From positions 1 through 7,059 of the forward strand of contig CALGIY010000354.1 of assembly GCA_937914965.1 (NCBI GenBank): a stretch of DNA of 7,059 bases. Reading direction: 5' to 3'. A program made the translations under genes and the position numbers. Positions within the stretch are counted from its first letter, which is position 1, and the number at the start of each line of letters is the position of its first letter. Under the pieces are notes generated by a model. It had not been told where the DNA came from, searched no databases, and worked only from the letters and a program-made list of their open reading frames with translations. The stretch is from an uncultured Thermoanaerobacteraceae bacterium. GTDB taxonomy: Bacteria; Bacillota; DSM-12270; Thermacetogeniales; Thermacetogeniaceae. Positions 1-6,724 of the stretch are shown piece by piece.

Positions 1-1
1 A

Positions 2-964
2 AAATATGGTTTTGACTGCGACACCTGCGTGGTGGTTACCTCTCTTGAGGAGCAGTCTCCTGATATCGCCCTAGGAGTCGACAAGGCACTAGAAGTCAAG
101 ACTGGAGAAATAGGTGGTAATGGAGAATTAGGGGCCGGTGACCAGGGCATGATGTTTGGCTATGCCACTGATGAAACCCCTGATTTTATGCCCTTGCCAG
201 TGGACCTGGCACATAACCTGGCGCGCCGCTTGGCCCAGGTCCGTAAAGAAGGTATTCTTCCCTATCTGCGTCCTGATGGTAAATCCCAGGTAACTGTGGA
301 ATATGAAGGTGATCGCCCTATCCGGGTTGATGCTGTCGTTATATCAACTCAGCACAGCCCTGATGTTACACTGGACCAGATCCGGGAAGACATCATTGAG
401 CATGTGATCAAAGTAACAGTACCTCCCGAGTACATCGATGACAAAACGCATTTTTATGTAAATCCAACTGGTCGATTTGTAATCGGGGGACCGCAGTCTG
501 ATACAGGCCTCACCGGGAGAAAAATAATCGTAGATACCTATGGGGGAATGGCCAGGCACGGTGGTGGTGCTTTTTCTGGTAAGGATCCCACAAAGGTAGA
601 CCGGTCTGCCTCGTATTTTGCCAGGTATGTGGCCAAGAATATTGTGGCGGCAAAACTTGCGCGTAGGTGCGAGATCCAAGTTGCTTATGCTATTGGTGTG
701 GCCAAACCACTATCAGTTCATATAGATACCTTCGGAACCGGCGTAATTCCCGATGAGAGAATCTGCGGCCTTGTTCAAGAGTGCTTTGATTTTAAACCAG
801 CCGCCATCATCAAGAAGCTCGATCTCAGGAGGCCTATCTATAGGCAAATAGCTGCCTACGGCCACTTCGGCAGGCCAGATCTTGACCTTTCCTGGGAGAA
901 GACGGATTGTGCGGAACTGCTCAAAAAAGGAGCAGAAAAGATGGCCCTAGGAGGTCGCTGCTAG
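2..964 (+). CDS. metK: S-adenosylmethionine synthetase, 5'-truncated by the window edge
   Basis: MetK condenses methionine and ATP into S-adenosylmethionine, releasing phosphate and diphosphate; it is cytosolic and supplies the methyl donor used by enzymes such as RsmB downstream. About 320 codons are visible, against roughly 385-400 for the family, so some 70-80 N-terminal residues, including the HPDK ATP-binding motif, lie outside the window. Visible signatures: GAGDQG followed by GYATDE (bases 131-163), the [14 protein letters not shown] segment, and the glycine-rich loop [16 protein letters not shown] (bases 560-607). Reading is open from base 2, and the residues before GTG at 29 (YGFDCDTC) already fit MetK, so that GTG is an internal valine codon rather than a start. 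The C-terminus ([14 protein letters not shown]) is intact and ends at TAG 962-964. Identity is certain; any upstream SAM riboswitch or promoter cannot be seen. Confidence 0.97.
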   Translation, partial: KYGFDCDTCVVVTSLEEQSPDIALGVDKALEVKTGEIGGNGELGAGDQGMMFGYATDETPDFMPLPVDLAHNLARRLAQVRKEGILPYLRPDGKSQVTVEYEGDRPIRVDAVVISTQHSPDVTLDQIREDIIEHVIKVTVPPEYIDDKTHFYVNPTGRFVIGGPQSDTGLTGRKIIVDTYGGMARHGGGAFSGKDPTKVDRSASYFARYVAKNIVAAKLARRCEIQVAYAIGVAKPLSVHIDTFGTGVIPDERICGLVQECFDFKPAAIIKKLDLRRPIYRQIAAYGHFGRPDLDLSWEKTDCAELLKKGAEKMALGGRC

Positions 965-1005
965 TTGGTTTCAGGTTTTCAGTTGGTATAAATTAATTAA
1001 TCCTG

Positions 1006-1032
1006 GCCAGTTATATCACAGGTATAACTGGC
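1006..1032 (+). terminator. Hairpin after metK (10-bp perfect stem), candidate terminator or anti-terminator arm
   Basis: Bases 1006-1015 (GCCAGTTATA) are perfectly complementary to 1023-1032 (TATAACTGGC) around a 7-nt loop. The following T-run is poor (TTTATTGT), so as an intrinsic terminator it is imperfect. It lies 41 nt past the metK stop. Its right arm is also the left arm of the next hairpin, so the two cannot form together. Confidence 0.6.
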
Positions 1033-1054
1033 TTTATTGTATGAGCCAGTTTTT
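1026..1054 (+). terminator. Probable intrinsic terminator of metK
   Basis: Bases 1026-1033 (AACTGGCT) pair with 1044-1051 (AGCCAGTT), an 8-bp stem with a 10-nt loop, directly followed by a T-run (1050-1054) and then ATT. This is the better terminator shape of the overlapping pair. It would end metK transcription before the priA operon promoter. Confidence 0.6.
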
Positions 1055-1061
1055 ATTGAGA

Positions 1062-1092
1062 CAGCCTTTGCAAGGCTGGTTTCTGATTTTTT
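1062..1092 (+). terminator. Second candidate terminator: compact hairpin plus delayed T-run
   Basis: Bases 1062-1068 (CAGCCTT) pair with 1072-1078 (AAGGCTG) around a 3-nt loop. A T-rich tail follows, with six Ts at 1087-1092. The T-run begins about 8 nt past the stem, further than ideal, so termination would be weak. It merges directly into the priA promoter. Confidence 0.4.
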
Positions 1093-1100
1093 GTTATAAT
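1092..1100 (+). promoter_or_regulatory. Extended -10 promoter for the priA-def-fmt-rsmB operon
   Basis: TGTTATAAT carries a perfect TATAAT hexamer (1095-1100) preceded by the TGn extension. No good -35 hexamer sits 16-18 nt upstream (the stretch is AAGGCT-like), which extended -10 promoters tolerate. Transcription would start near 1107, giving a leader of about 29 nt that still contains the priA ribosome binding site. Inferred sigma-A type; no experimental support. Confidence 0.55.
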
Positions 1101-1122
1101 AATTGCGAAGATAATTGATTCT

Positions 1123-1128
1123 GGAGAG
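1123..1128 (+). promoter_or_regulatory. priA ribosome binding site
   Basis: GGAGAG lies 7 nt before ATG 1136, an ideal distance. It selects this ATG over the in-frame TTG at 1115, which would lie upstream of the site and only about 8 nt from the predicted transcription start. Confidence 0.75.
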
Positions 1129-1135
1129 TTGTAAA

Positions 1136-3028
1136 ATGGTAGAAGAATGTGCCGAAGTTATTGTCAAAATCAATCATCCCCGGGTAGGTGGCATTTTCCA
1201 CTATTTAGTCCCGGATGAAATGGGGAAGCCACTGCCGGGCACCAAGGTTTCGGTTCCTTTTGGTAATCGAGCTGTTGAGGGGTGGATTATCGGATACAGC
1301 AAACCGGACCCAGGGATTAACCTGCGGGAAATTGCGGAACTTGATGGCTCCGAACCGGATTTTACAGAGGAACTCTTGGGGCTGGCACACTGGATGTCAG
1401 GTTATTATATCCACCCCTTGGGGGAGATTTTAAACCTGATTTCCCCTCCACCAAAACCGAAACGCCCCTTAAAAGTATCAGTACCCGAAAAGCCCCAGGT
1501 GCATCCCAATGGGATTATTTTAACAAGTGAACAGCAAGAAGCTCTAGATAAGATCACAAAAGCACTGGGGAATCGTGAAAACAGTAGATTTCTTTTGTAT
1601 GGTGTGACCGGAAGCGGCAAAACCGAGGTTTATGAAAGGGCAGCAGAGGCAACCTTGGCTGCTGGGCGCCAGGTTCTCTATCTTGTGCCTGAAATTGCCC
1701 TCACCCCTCAGATGAGCGCTTTATTCAAAGAAAGGTTTGGAGAACAGGTAGCTGTTTGGCACCACAGGTTGGCCGGGAGGGAAAAATACCGCGCCTGGGA
1801 AGGGATCAGGAATGGTGAGATTGGCATACTGATTGGCACCCGTTCCGCTGTTTTTGCTCCTTTTCGCTCTCTTGGCTTGATTGTTATCGATGAAGAGCAC
1901 GATCCCGCGTATAAACAGCAGCAAAAGCCATATTATCACGCTCGCCAGGTGGCTTTGTGGCGTGCTAGGTACAACCGGGCGGTGATTGTTCTCGGGAGTG
2001 CAACACCCTCCCTGGAAAGCTATACATCTGCAGCCTGGGGGAAGACCCAGTTGCTCAAATTAACGAAGCGCCCTCCTGGGCGCTGTTTGCCTAAAATTAC
2101 TCTTGTTGATCTGCGCAAGGAACAGCAAGGAGGAAACTTTTCTTTTATAAGCGAATATTTAATGGGACAAATTAAGCTGCGCTTGAGTAGGCAAGAGCAG
2201 GTAATCCTGTTTTTAAACAGAAGAGGGTTTGCGCCTCTCGTTTTTTGTCCTGTTTGTGGGGAGGCTTTAAAGTGCAGTAATTGTTCTATATCTCTTATTT
2301 ATCACCAGCAGACTAAGGAACTACGCTGCCATTACTGCAATGCTGCAAGATCGCTACCTCGAGCTTGTCCCTCTTGTGGGAGCACCAAAAAACTGCGTTT
2401 CCTGGGGATAGGAATCCAGCGGGTGGAAAAAGATCTTAAACAGCTTTTGCCAGGTGCTCGGATTTTGCGGTTGGATTTTGATACTACTCGAAAAAAAGGA
2501 TCTTTTCTCCGCATTCTTGGTAGTTTTTCCAAGGGAAAGGCTGATATACTCTTGGGGACTCAGATGGTAACCAAAGGACATGATTTTCCTGGTGTTACCC
2601 TGGTGGGAGTCCTGAATGCCGATCTGTCTTTGCACCTCCCAGATTACAGGTCTGCAGAACACACCTACCAACTCCTGACACAGGTATCCGGGAGGGCGGG
2701 ACGCGGTTTAAAACCTGGAGAGGTTGTTGTGCAGACTTTTTACCCAGAACACTATAGTATCAAGTCTGCCTGCCAGAGAGGGGATTATTTAGTCTACCTG
2801 GAAGAGGCTCAGAGGAGACAATCTCTAGGATACCCTCCCTTTAGTGAGTTAATCCGTGTGCGCCTAAGTGGAAAAGACGAAGAAGATGTACTCAAATTAG
2901 CTTCTTGCCTGGCACAGGAAATGAAAGGGATCCTGGAACCCTGCCAGGTTGTAGTCTTGGGTCCGGCCCCGGCACCGGTTTACCGGGTCAAGGGTTATTA
3001 CAGGTATCAGATCATGTTGGGTACGTAG
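1136..3028 (+). CDS. priA: Primosomal replication-restart helicase PriA, compact and prematurely terminated
   Basis: PriA is the cytosolic SF2 3'-5' helicase that recognises stalled forks and recombination intermediates and reloads the replicative helicase. The 630 residues show an N-terminal 3'-end DNA-binding domain (about 1-103), Walker A GVTGSGKT (156-163), DEEH (252-255), GSATPS (287-292), eight zinc-ligand cysteines in four pairs (371/374, 380/383, 398/401, 411/414), GTQMVTKGHDFPG (motif V) and QVSGRAGR (motif VI, to 523). Start is ATG 1136, supported by GGAGAG. Two oddities. Only about 25 residues join the DNA-binding domain to the helicase core, so the winged-helix domain found there in E. 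coli PriA (732 residues) seems absent. The frame also ends at TAG 3026-3028 just after YRYQIML, where the family continues for some 30-40 residues; that tail is found in the +1 frame. Identity is certain; whether the protein works is uncertain. Confidence 0.95.
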   Translation: MVEECAEVIVKINHPRVGGIFHYLVPDEMGKPLPGTKVSVPFGNRAVEGWIIGYSKPDPGINLREIAELDGSEPDFTEELLGLAHWMSGYYIHPLGEILNLISPPPKPKRPLKVSVPEKPQVHPNGIILTSEQQEALDKITKALGNRENSRFLLYGVTGSGKTEVYERAAEATLAAGRQVLYLVPEIALTPQMSALFKERFGEQVAVWHHRLAGREKYRAWEGIRNGEIGILIGTRSAVFAPFRSLGLIVIDEEHDPAYKQQQKPYYHARQVALWRARYNRAVIVLGSATPSLESYTSAAWGKTQLLKLTKRPPGRCLPKITLVDLRKEQQGGNFSFISEYLMGQIKLRLSRQEQVILFLNRRGFAPLVFCPVCGEALKCSNCSISLIYHQQTKELRCHYCNAARSLPRACPSCGSTKKLRFLGIGIQRVEKDLKQLLPGARILRLDFDTTRKKGSFLRILGSFSKGKADILLGTQMVTKGHDFPGVTLVGVLNADLSLHLPDYRSAEHTYQLLTQVSGRAGRGLKPGEVVVQTFYPEHYSIKSACQRGDYLVYLEEAQRRQSLGYPPFSELIRVRLSGKDEEDVLKLASCLAQEMKGILEPCQVVVLGPAPAPVYRVKGYYRYQIMLGT

Positions 3029-3110
3029 GAAGATCAATGACTGCCTCGCTGTTTATCGGAAAAGCAATAGTGTTATAATTAGTATAGAAGTGGATCCTTT
3101 TGGCTTTTAA
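3021..3110 (+). pseudogene. priA: Displaced PriA C-terminus in the +1 frame
   Basis: Read from base 3021 in the frame of TAA 3108-3110, +1 relative to priA, the DNA encodes 29 residues ending SVIISIEVDPFGF. PriA proteins characteristically end with a strand of the form (V/I)x(V/I)(D/E)(V/I)(D/N)P; E. coli ends in VLDVDPIEG. The preceding INDCLAVYRK resembles the final helix. Dropping one G from the GGG run at 3019-3021 joins YRYQIML to this tail and gives a 657-residue PriA. The region between is still several residues shorter than in E. coli, so a short deletion rather than a lone extra base is possible. The restored stop would lie 20 nt before def, normal operon spacing. Confidence 0.75.
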
Positions 3111-3130
3111 TTTAAAGGGGGAAACCTTAG

Positions 3131-3595
3131 ATGTCATCTCGTAAAATAGTGGAAATGGGCGATCCTGTATTGCGCCAGAAGTGCCGTCCTGTGACAGTTA
3201 TTAATAAAAAGATAAAAAGACTGCTCGATAACATGAAAGAGACCATGTATGCAGCAAATGGTGTCGGACTAGCAGCTCCTCAGGTAGGTATATCCAAGAG
3301 AATTATAGTAGTAGATGTGGGAGAAGGCTTCTGGGAATTGCTTAACCCGGAAATAATTTTCCAGGAAGGTGAAGAGGTAGGGGTAGAAGGCTGTTTGAGC
3401 ATCCCGGGTGTGGCAGGAGAGGTAAAAAGAGCTTTCAAGGTCAAGGTAAAAGGGTTAGACCGCAGTGGTCAGGAGCAGATCATCACTGCAGAGGGGCTTG
3501 GCGCCCGGGCACTGCAGCATGAGATCGATCACCTGGATGGTGTCCTCTTTATCGATAAAGCTGACCGAATAAGCCAAGGGAGTTTAGGAGGATAA
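3131..3595 (+). CDS. def: Peptide deformylase
   Basis: Def removes the formyl group from the initiator methionine of nascent proteins at the ribosome exit, using a bound metal (usually Fe2+). The 154-residue length is normal for the bacterial enzyme. All three family motifs are intact: GVGLAAPQ (44-51), EGCLS (86-90, metal ligand C88) and QHEIDH (129-134, ligands H130 and H134 with catalytic E131). Start is ATG 3131, with the purine-rich AAAGGGGG at 3114-3121 as ribosome binding site, 9 nt upstream. The start lies 20 nt after the displaced priA tail, and the fmt ribosome binding site is inside the def 3' end, so def and fmt are probably co-translated. The pairing is logical because fmt makes the formyl group that def removes. 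Confidence 0.97.
   Translation: MSSRKIVEMGDPVLRQKCRPVTVINKKIKRLLDNMKETMYAANGVGLAAPQVGISKRIIVVDVGEGFWELLNPEIIFQEGEEVGVEGCLSIPGVAGEVKRAFKVKVKGLDRSGQEQIITAEGLGARALQHEIDHLDGVLFIDKADRISQGSLGG
3586..3591 (+). promoter_or_regulatory. fmt ribosome binding site inside def
   Basis: A perfect AGGAGG lies in the last codons of def, 7 nt before TTG 3599. It fixes the TTG as the fmt start and suggests translational coupling of def and fmt. Confidence 0.8.
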
Positions 3596-3598
3596 GTA

Positions 3599-4534
3599 TT
3601 GAATATTTTATTTTGTGGTACATCCGAATTTGCTCTACCAATACTAAAACAGGTGTTGGATAGTAAATGGAATCTACAAGGTGTGGTGACACAACCGGAC
3701 CGTCCCCGTGGGCGCGGTCGGAAAATGTCATCACCACCGGTAAAAGAATATATGTCCGGGAGCGAGATTCCTGTTTATCAGCCGGGAAGTTCTCAGGAAC
3801 TAATTGAAATCATTGATCGAGCTCAGCTTCGACCAGATGTGATTGTTGTGGTTTCCTATGGACTTTTGCTTCCTGTACCAGTTCTAGAATTGCCTCCATT
3901 GGGGTGTGTTAATCTTCACCCCTCACTGCTGCCGGCATACCGTGGGGCGGCGCCTATCCAGAGAGCGATCATGAATGGGGATAGATTGACTGGTATTACC
4001 ACCATGTACTTGTCCAAGGAAATGGATGCTGGGGACCTCATTCTTCAGGAGAAAGCAGAGATTCCCGAAGATGCTACAGCAGGAGATATGGCTGGTGTCC
4101 TTGCGGAACAGGGAGCTGTCTTAATGCTCAAGACACTGGCCATGCTTCAAGCGGGAACAGTTTCGCGTCGTATCCAGGATAACGAACAGGCAAGCTATGC
4201 CCCTCCTCTGAATAAGGATGAGGGAAAAATAGGGTGGGACCAGGATGCTAATGGCATTTGCAACCAGATCAGGGGTATGAATCCTAAACCGGGGGCGTAT
4301 ACTGTGCTACAAGGCAGGGTTCTTAAAATTTGGGGCTCCCGCGTATGTAATGAAGAGATACCTGGTTGTTCTCCAGGAGAGATCGTGAACATTGACCCGA
4401 AGGTGGGTTTTTCGGTAGAGACAGGACAAGGCCAGCTTTTTTTAACAGAGGTACAGCCTGCGGGACGCCAGAGGATGACTGCCGCCGAATTTGTTAGGGG
4501 ATACCGGATTTCCCCCGGAATGCGATTAGGATAA
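3599..4534 (+). CDS. fmt: Methionyl-tRNA formyltransferase
   Basis: Fmt transfers a formyl group from 10-formyltetrahydrofolate to Met-tRNAfMet for bacterial translation initiation; cytosolic. Its 311 residues match the family. The N-terminal formyltransferase domain opens with MNILFCGTSEFA, followed by the TQPDRPRGRGRK loop (31-42), the hallmark HPSLLPAYRGAAPIQ (107-121) and MDAGDLIL (142-149). The catalytic triad is visible as N105, H107 and D143. The C-terminal OB-like tRNA-binding domain begins near 205 and ends with EFVRGYRISPGMRLG. The start is TTG 3599: it follows a perfect AGGAGG, and the protein then begins exactly at the conserved first strand. Only 3 nt separate it from the def stop. 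A TTG start may lower initiation, possibly balanced by coupling to def. Confidence 0.97.
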   Translation: MNILFCGTSEFALPILKQVLDSKWNLQGVVTQPDRPRGRGRKMSSPPVKEYMSGSEIPVYQPGSSQELIEIIDRAQLRPDVIVVVSYGLLLPVPVLELPPLGCVNLHPSLLPAYRGAAPIQRAIMNGDRLTGITTMYLSKEMDAGDLILQEKAEIPEDATAGDMAGVLAEQGAVLMLKTLAMLQAGTVSRRIQDNEQASYAPPLNKDEGKIGWDQDANGICNQIRGMNPKPGAYTVLQGRVLKIWGSRVCNEEIPGCSPGEIVNIDPKVGFSVETGQGQLFLTEVQPAGRQRMTAAEFVRGYRISPGMRLG

Positions 4535-4555
4535 CTAGAAAAAAGGCAACTCTTT

Positions 4556-4579
4556 ATGAAGGCGGTTGTTTACTTATGA
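4556..4579 (+). other. Seven-codon mini-ORF overlapping the rsmB start
   Basis: ATG 4556 encodes MKAVVYL and stops at TGA 4577-4579, sharing ATGA with the rsmB start at 4576. An AAAAGG stretch 9 nt upstream could serve as ribosome binding site, whereas the rsmB ATG itself has only a mediocre AAGGCGG (4559-4565) 10 nt away. It may be a coupling leader that delivers ribosomes to rsmB, but so short an ORF can easily arise by chance. Confidence 0.25.
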
Positions 4580-5958
4580 ATAGATCTAAAAGGATTTCAC
4601 CTGCCAGGAGTGGTGCGCTGCGTGTGCTTTTAGCTGTGGAGAAGGAAGGCGCGTATGCCAACCTGGTGCTTCAGAAACTAACACACACCTTGAAACTGGG
4701 GCCCAAAGATACTGCACTGATGACAGAATTGGTAAACGGCACCCTGCGTATGCAGGGTACACTGGATTGGGTGATCGAACAGTTCAGCAAGGTGTCAGTA
4801 CCTAAGATGAATTATATTATTCGCAGTATTGTACGGTTGGGAGTTTATCAACTGCTTTTTCTAGACAGGGTACCTGCGAGAGCTGTTTGCAATGATTCTG
4901 TAGAACTCGCAAAAAGTTTTGGTCTCCGCGGTTTGGCGGGGTTTGTCAACGGCTTGCTGCGCAGCATTAGTAGGAACAAGGAAAACATTTCTTATCCCGA
5001 CCCTGAAAAGGAGTTGGCTCCGCACATCAGTTTGAAATACTCGCATCCTCTTTGGATGGTAGAACGCTGGTTAGACCGCTTTGGGAAAGAGGATACCATT
5101 GCTCTGTGCAAGGCAAACAATAATCCACCTCCTGTAATGCTGCGCTGCAATACCTTAAAGATTGCCCCGGATCAACTATTGGAGAAACTGGCAGGAGAGG
5201 GACTTGTGGTCCGCCCCAGTTCACTGGTCCCCGAAGGGATCATTGTGGAGAAGACAACATTTTTACCAAATCTGAAGTCTTTCCAAGAAGGTTATTATGT
5301 TGTCCAAGATGAAAGTTCCATGACAGTAGCTATTGTTTTAAACCCTGATCCGGGTTCTTTTGTTATTGATGCTTGCAGCGGGCCGGGAGGGAAGACATCC
5401 CACCTGGCACAGGTTATGAAGAATAGAGGAAGGATTTTGGCCCTCGATGTTCATGATCATCGGTTGAAACTAGTTACAGGTACTTGCAAGAGGTTAGGAG
5501 TTACTATTGTTGAGACGAGACAGCTCGATGCCCGAGAACTTGCTGAGCATTGGGGGGAAAAGGCTGATTATCTCCTGGTGGATGTGCCCTGTTCCGGCCT
5601 GGGTGTGATTCGCAGGCGGCCAGACTTGCGCTGGCGGGTAGAGTCTGGGGATTTAGCGGGACATGCCCGACAGCAGGAGGAAATCCTGGAAGGTGCATCC
5701 CGGTGTCTGAAAACAGGAGGGCTTCTCCTTTACAGCACTTGTTCCACTGAGCCAGAGGAGAATACAGGGGTTATTGATAAATTTTTAAGGGAACATACCT
5801 GGTTTAAGTGCGAAGATTTAACCCCCTTACTTCCGTTCCCTTTGATCAATGGTGACGATCAAGTCAGTGCCCGAAGGGGTTTTCTGCAGTTGTTGCCTCA
5901 CCGTCATGGGACAGACGGTTTTTTCCTGGCTTGTATGAGAAAAGGAGAAAGCAGGTGA
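4576..5958 (+). CDS. rsmB: 16S rRNA (cytosine-967-C5) methyltransferase RsmB
   Basis: RsmB (Sun/Fmu) methylates C967 of 16S rRNA with S-adenosylmethionine. The 460 residues have the standard two-part form. An N-terminal NusB-like RNA-binding domain (about 5-135) contains LVNGTLR and the NDSVELAKSFG and GFVNGLLR segments. A Rossmann methyltransferase domain (about 180-457) contains YYVVQDESS (240-248), the SAM-binding loop DACSGPGGKT (265-274), acidic D291 ending the next strand, DVPCSGLGVIRRRPD (336-350) and YSTCS (386-390). Both conserved cysteines are present: C389 as the likely nucleophile and C339 for product release. The C-terminal HGTDGFFLACMRK is typical. ATG 4576 is preferred because the NusB-like domain begins soon after, though its ribosome binding site is weak. 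It lies 41 nt after fmt and ends 4 nt before the first FHA gene. The Bacillus neighbour rlmN does not follow. Confidence 0.95.
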   Translation: MNRSKRISPARSGALRVLLAVEKEGAYANLVLQKLTHTLKLGPKDTALMTELVNGTLRMQGTLDWVIEQFSKVSVPKMNYIIRSIVRLGVYQLLFLDRVPARAVCNDSVELAKSFGLRGLAGFVNGLLRSISRNKENISYPDPEKELAPHISLKYSHPLWMVERWLDRFGKEDTIALCKANNNPPPVMLRCNTLKIAPDQLLEKLAGEGLVVRPSSLVPEGIIVEKTTFLPNLKSFQEGYYVVQDESSMTVAIVLNPDPGSFVIDACSGPGGKTSHLAQVMKNRGRILALDVHDHRLKLVTGTCKRLGVTIVETRQLDARELAEHWGEKADYLLVDVPCSGLGVIRRRPDLRWRVESGDLAGHARQQEEILEGASRCLKTGGLLLYSTCSTEPEENTGVIDKFLREHTWFKCEDLTPLLPFPLINGDDQVSARRGFLQLLPHRHGTDGFFLACMRKGESR

Positions 5959-5962
5959 AACC

Positions 5963-6721
5963 ATGGATTTAGATGAATTGGAAAGAGTAATAACCAAGTT
6001 TTGGGAAGGCATTTTTCGCAAGGGTAAAAGACCCATTCAACCTGTAGAAATGGCTAGGGCTCTGGTACGGGAAATGGCCACCCAGCGTCGGGTGAGTGTT
6101 TCCAGGGTCTATGCCCCTAACATTTTTACGATTAGCTTGGGAAAAACGGATTTTGAAACAAGCACTCCACTTCAGGATGCTCTCAGTCAGGAACTGGCGG
6201 AGTATGTTAAGAATAAGTCATCAGAAAAGGAATACTCCTTGATTGGGAGACCGCAGGTCGGTTTTATAGAGGATGAATCTCTGGATACCGGGGAAATTGC
6301 GGTAAAGTCTGCATTTTCTTCAGATTATCAACAAGAAATTCAAGCACCACATCAGTTACCCAATAAAATTGATCACACAATGATTTTTGATAAAATGGAA
6401 GTCAAACAGGGAAATGGTGCTGTTGGCAAAAACTATTTTCTTGTTATTATCAGCGGCCCTGAACAGGGAAAAAGAATTTCTCTTCACGGGGAAGAAGGTT
6501 TCTATATCGGGCGGAAAAGTACCAATCAATTGGTGCTTTCGGATATCAACGCATCCCGCGAGCACGCCATGCTGGAGTGGCGTGGCGAAACTTTGTATCT
6601 AGTTGATCTGGGGAGCAGGAATGGGACCTATGTAGATGGAATGCGTATGGAAGAGTGCCCTATGGAACCCGGCGATCAATTCAAGATTGGAGAGAATTTG
6701 TTTAGGGTTGAAGGGGGCTAA
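5963..6721 (+). CDS. FhaA-type protein: DUF3662 domain plus C-terminal FHA domain
   Basis: A 252-residue soluble protein that probably binds phosphothreonine peptides and relays Ser/Thr kinase signals. Residues 1-115 resemble DUF3662 (FhaA N-terminal): the LERVITKFWEGIFRKG helix, PVEMARALVREM, VYAPNIFTISL and a later GRPQVGF strand. A low-complexity polar linker (about 116-155) includes HTMIFDK; T139 there is a conceivable phosphorylation site, by analogy with TxxF-like sites in related FHA proteins. The FHA domain (157-252) keeps the phosphopeptide residues: GR (183-184), S198 and R199 with H201, and DLGSRNGT (215-222). No membrane segment or signal peptide is visible. It is much shorter than M. 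tuberculosis FhaA because the linker is short. ATG 5963 is 4 nt after rsmB, with AGGTG (5954-5958 region) as a modest ribosome binding site, so it probably belongs to the same transcript. Confidence 0.88.
   Translation: MDLDELERVITKFWEGIFRKGKRPIQPVEMARALVREMATQRRVSVSRVYAPNIFTISLGKTDFETSTPLQDALSQELAEYVKNKSSEKEYSLIGRPQVGFIEDESLDTGEIAVKSAFSSDYQQEIQAPHQLPNKIDHTMIFDKMEVKQGNGAVGKNYFLVIISGPEQGKRISLHGEEGFYIGRKSTNQLVLSDINASREHAMLEWRGETLYLVDLGSRNGTYVDGMRMEECPMEPGDQFKIGENLFRVEGG
6711..6717 (+). promoter_or_regulatory. Ribosome binding site for the second FHA gene
   Basis: AAGGGGG lies within the last codons of the first FHA gene, 7 nt before GTG 6725. It supports the GTG start and translational coupling of the two FHA genes. 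Confidence 0.65.
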
Positions 6722-6724
6722 ACC

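Noticed and set aside
29..31. GTG as the metK start codon
   Set aside because: The codons before it (from base 2) already match MetK and the frame is open to the window edge; the gene is cut by the edge, not short.
344..679. 111-codon open frame on the - strand within metK
   Set aside because: It is antisense to a fully conserved metK region, has no ribosome binding site or recognisable domain, and is explained by the codon structure of metK.
965..992. Promoter-like TTGGTT ... TATAAA just after metK
   Set aside because: The -35 is poor and transcripts from it would run straight into the hairpin cluster; the extended -10 at 1092-1100 is better placed.
1115..1117. TTG as an upstream priA start
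   Set aside because: It lies upstream of the GGAGAG ribosome binding site and too close to the predicted transcription start; ATG 1136 is better placed.
6387..6602. 71-codon + strand frame inside the first FHA gene
   Set aside because: It overlaps the intact FHA domain in another frame and has no similarity to a known family that I can see.
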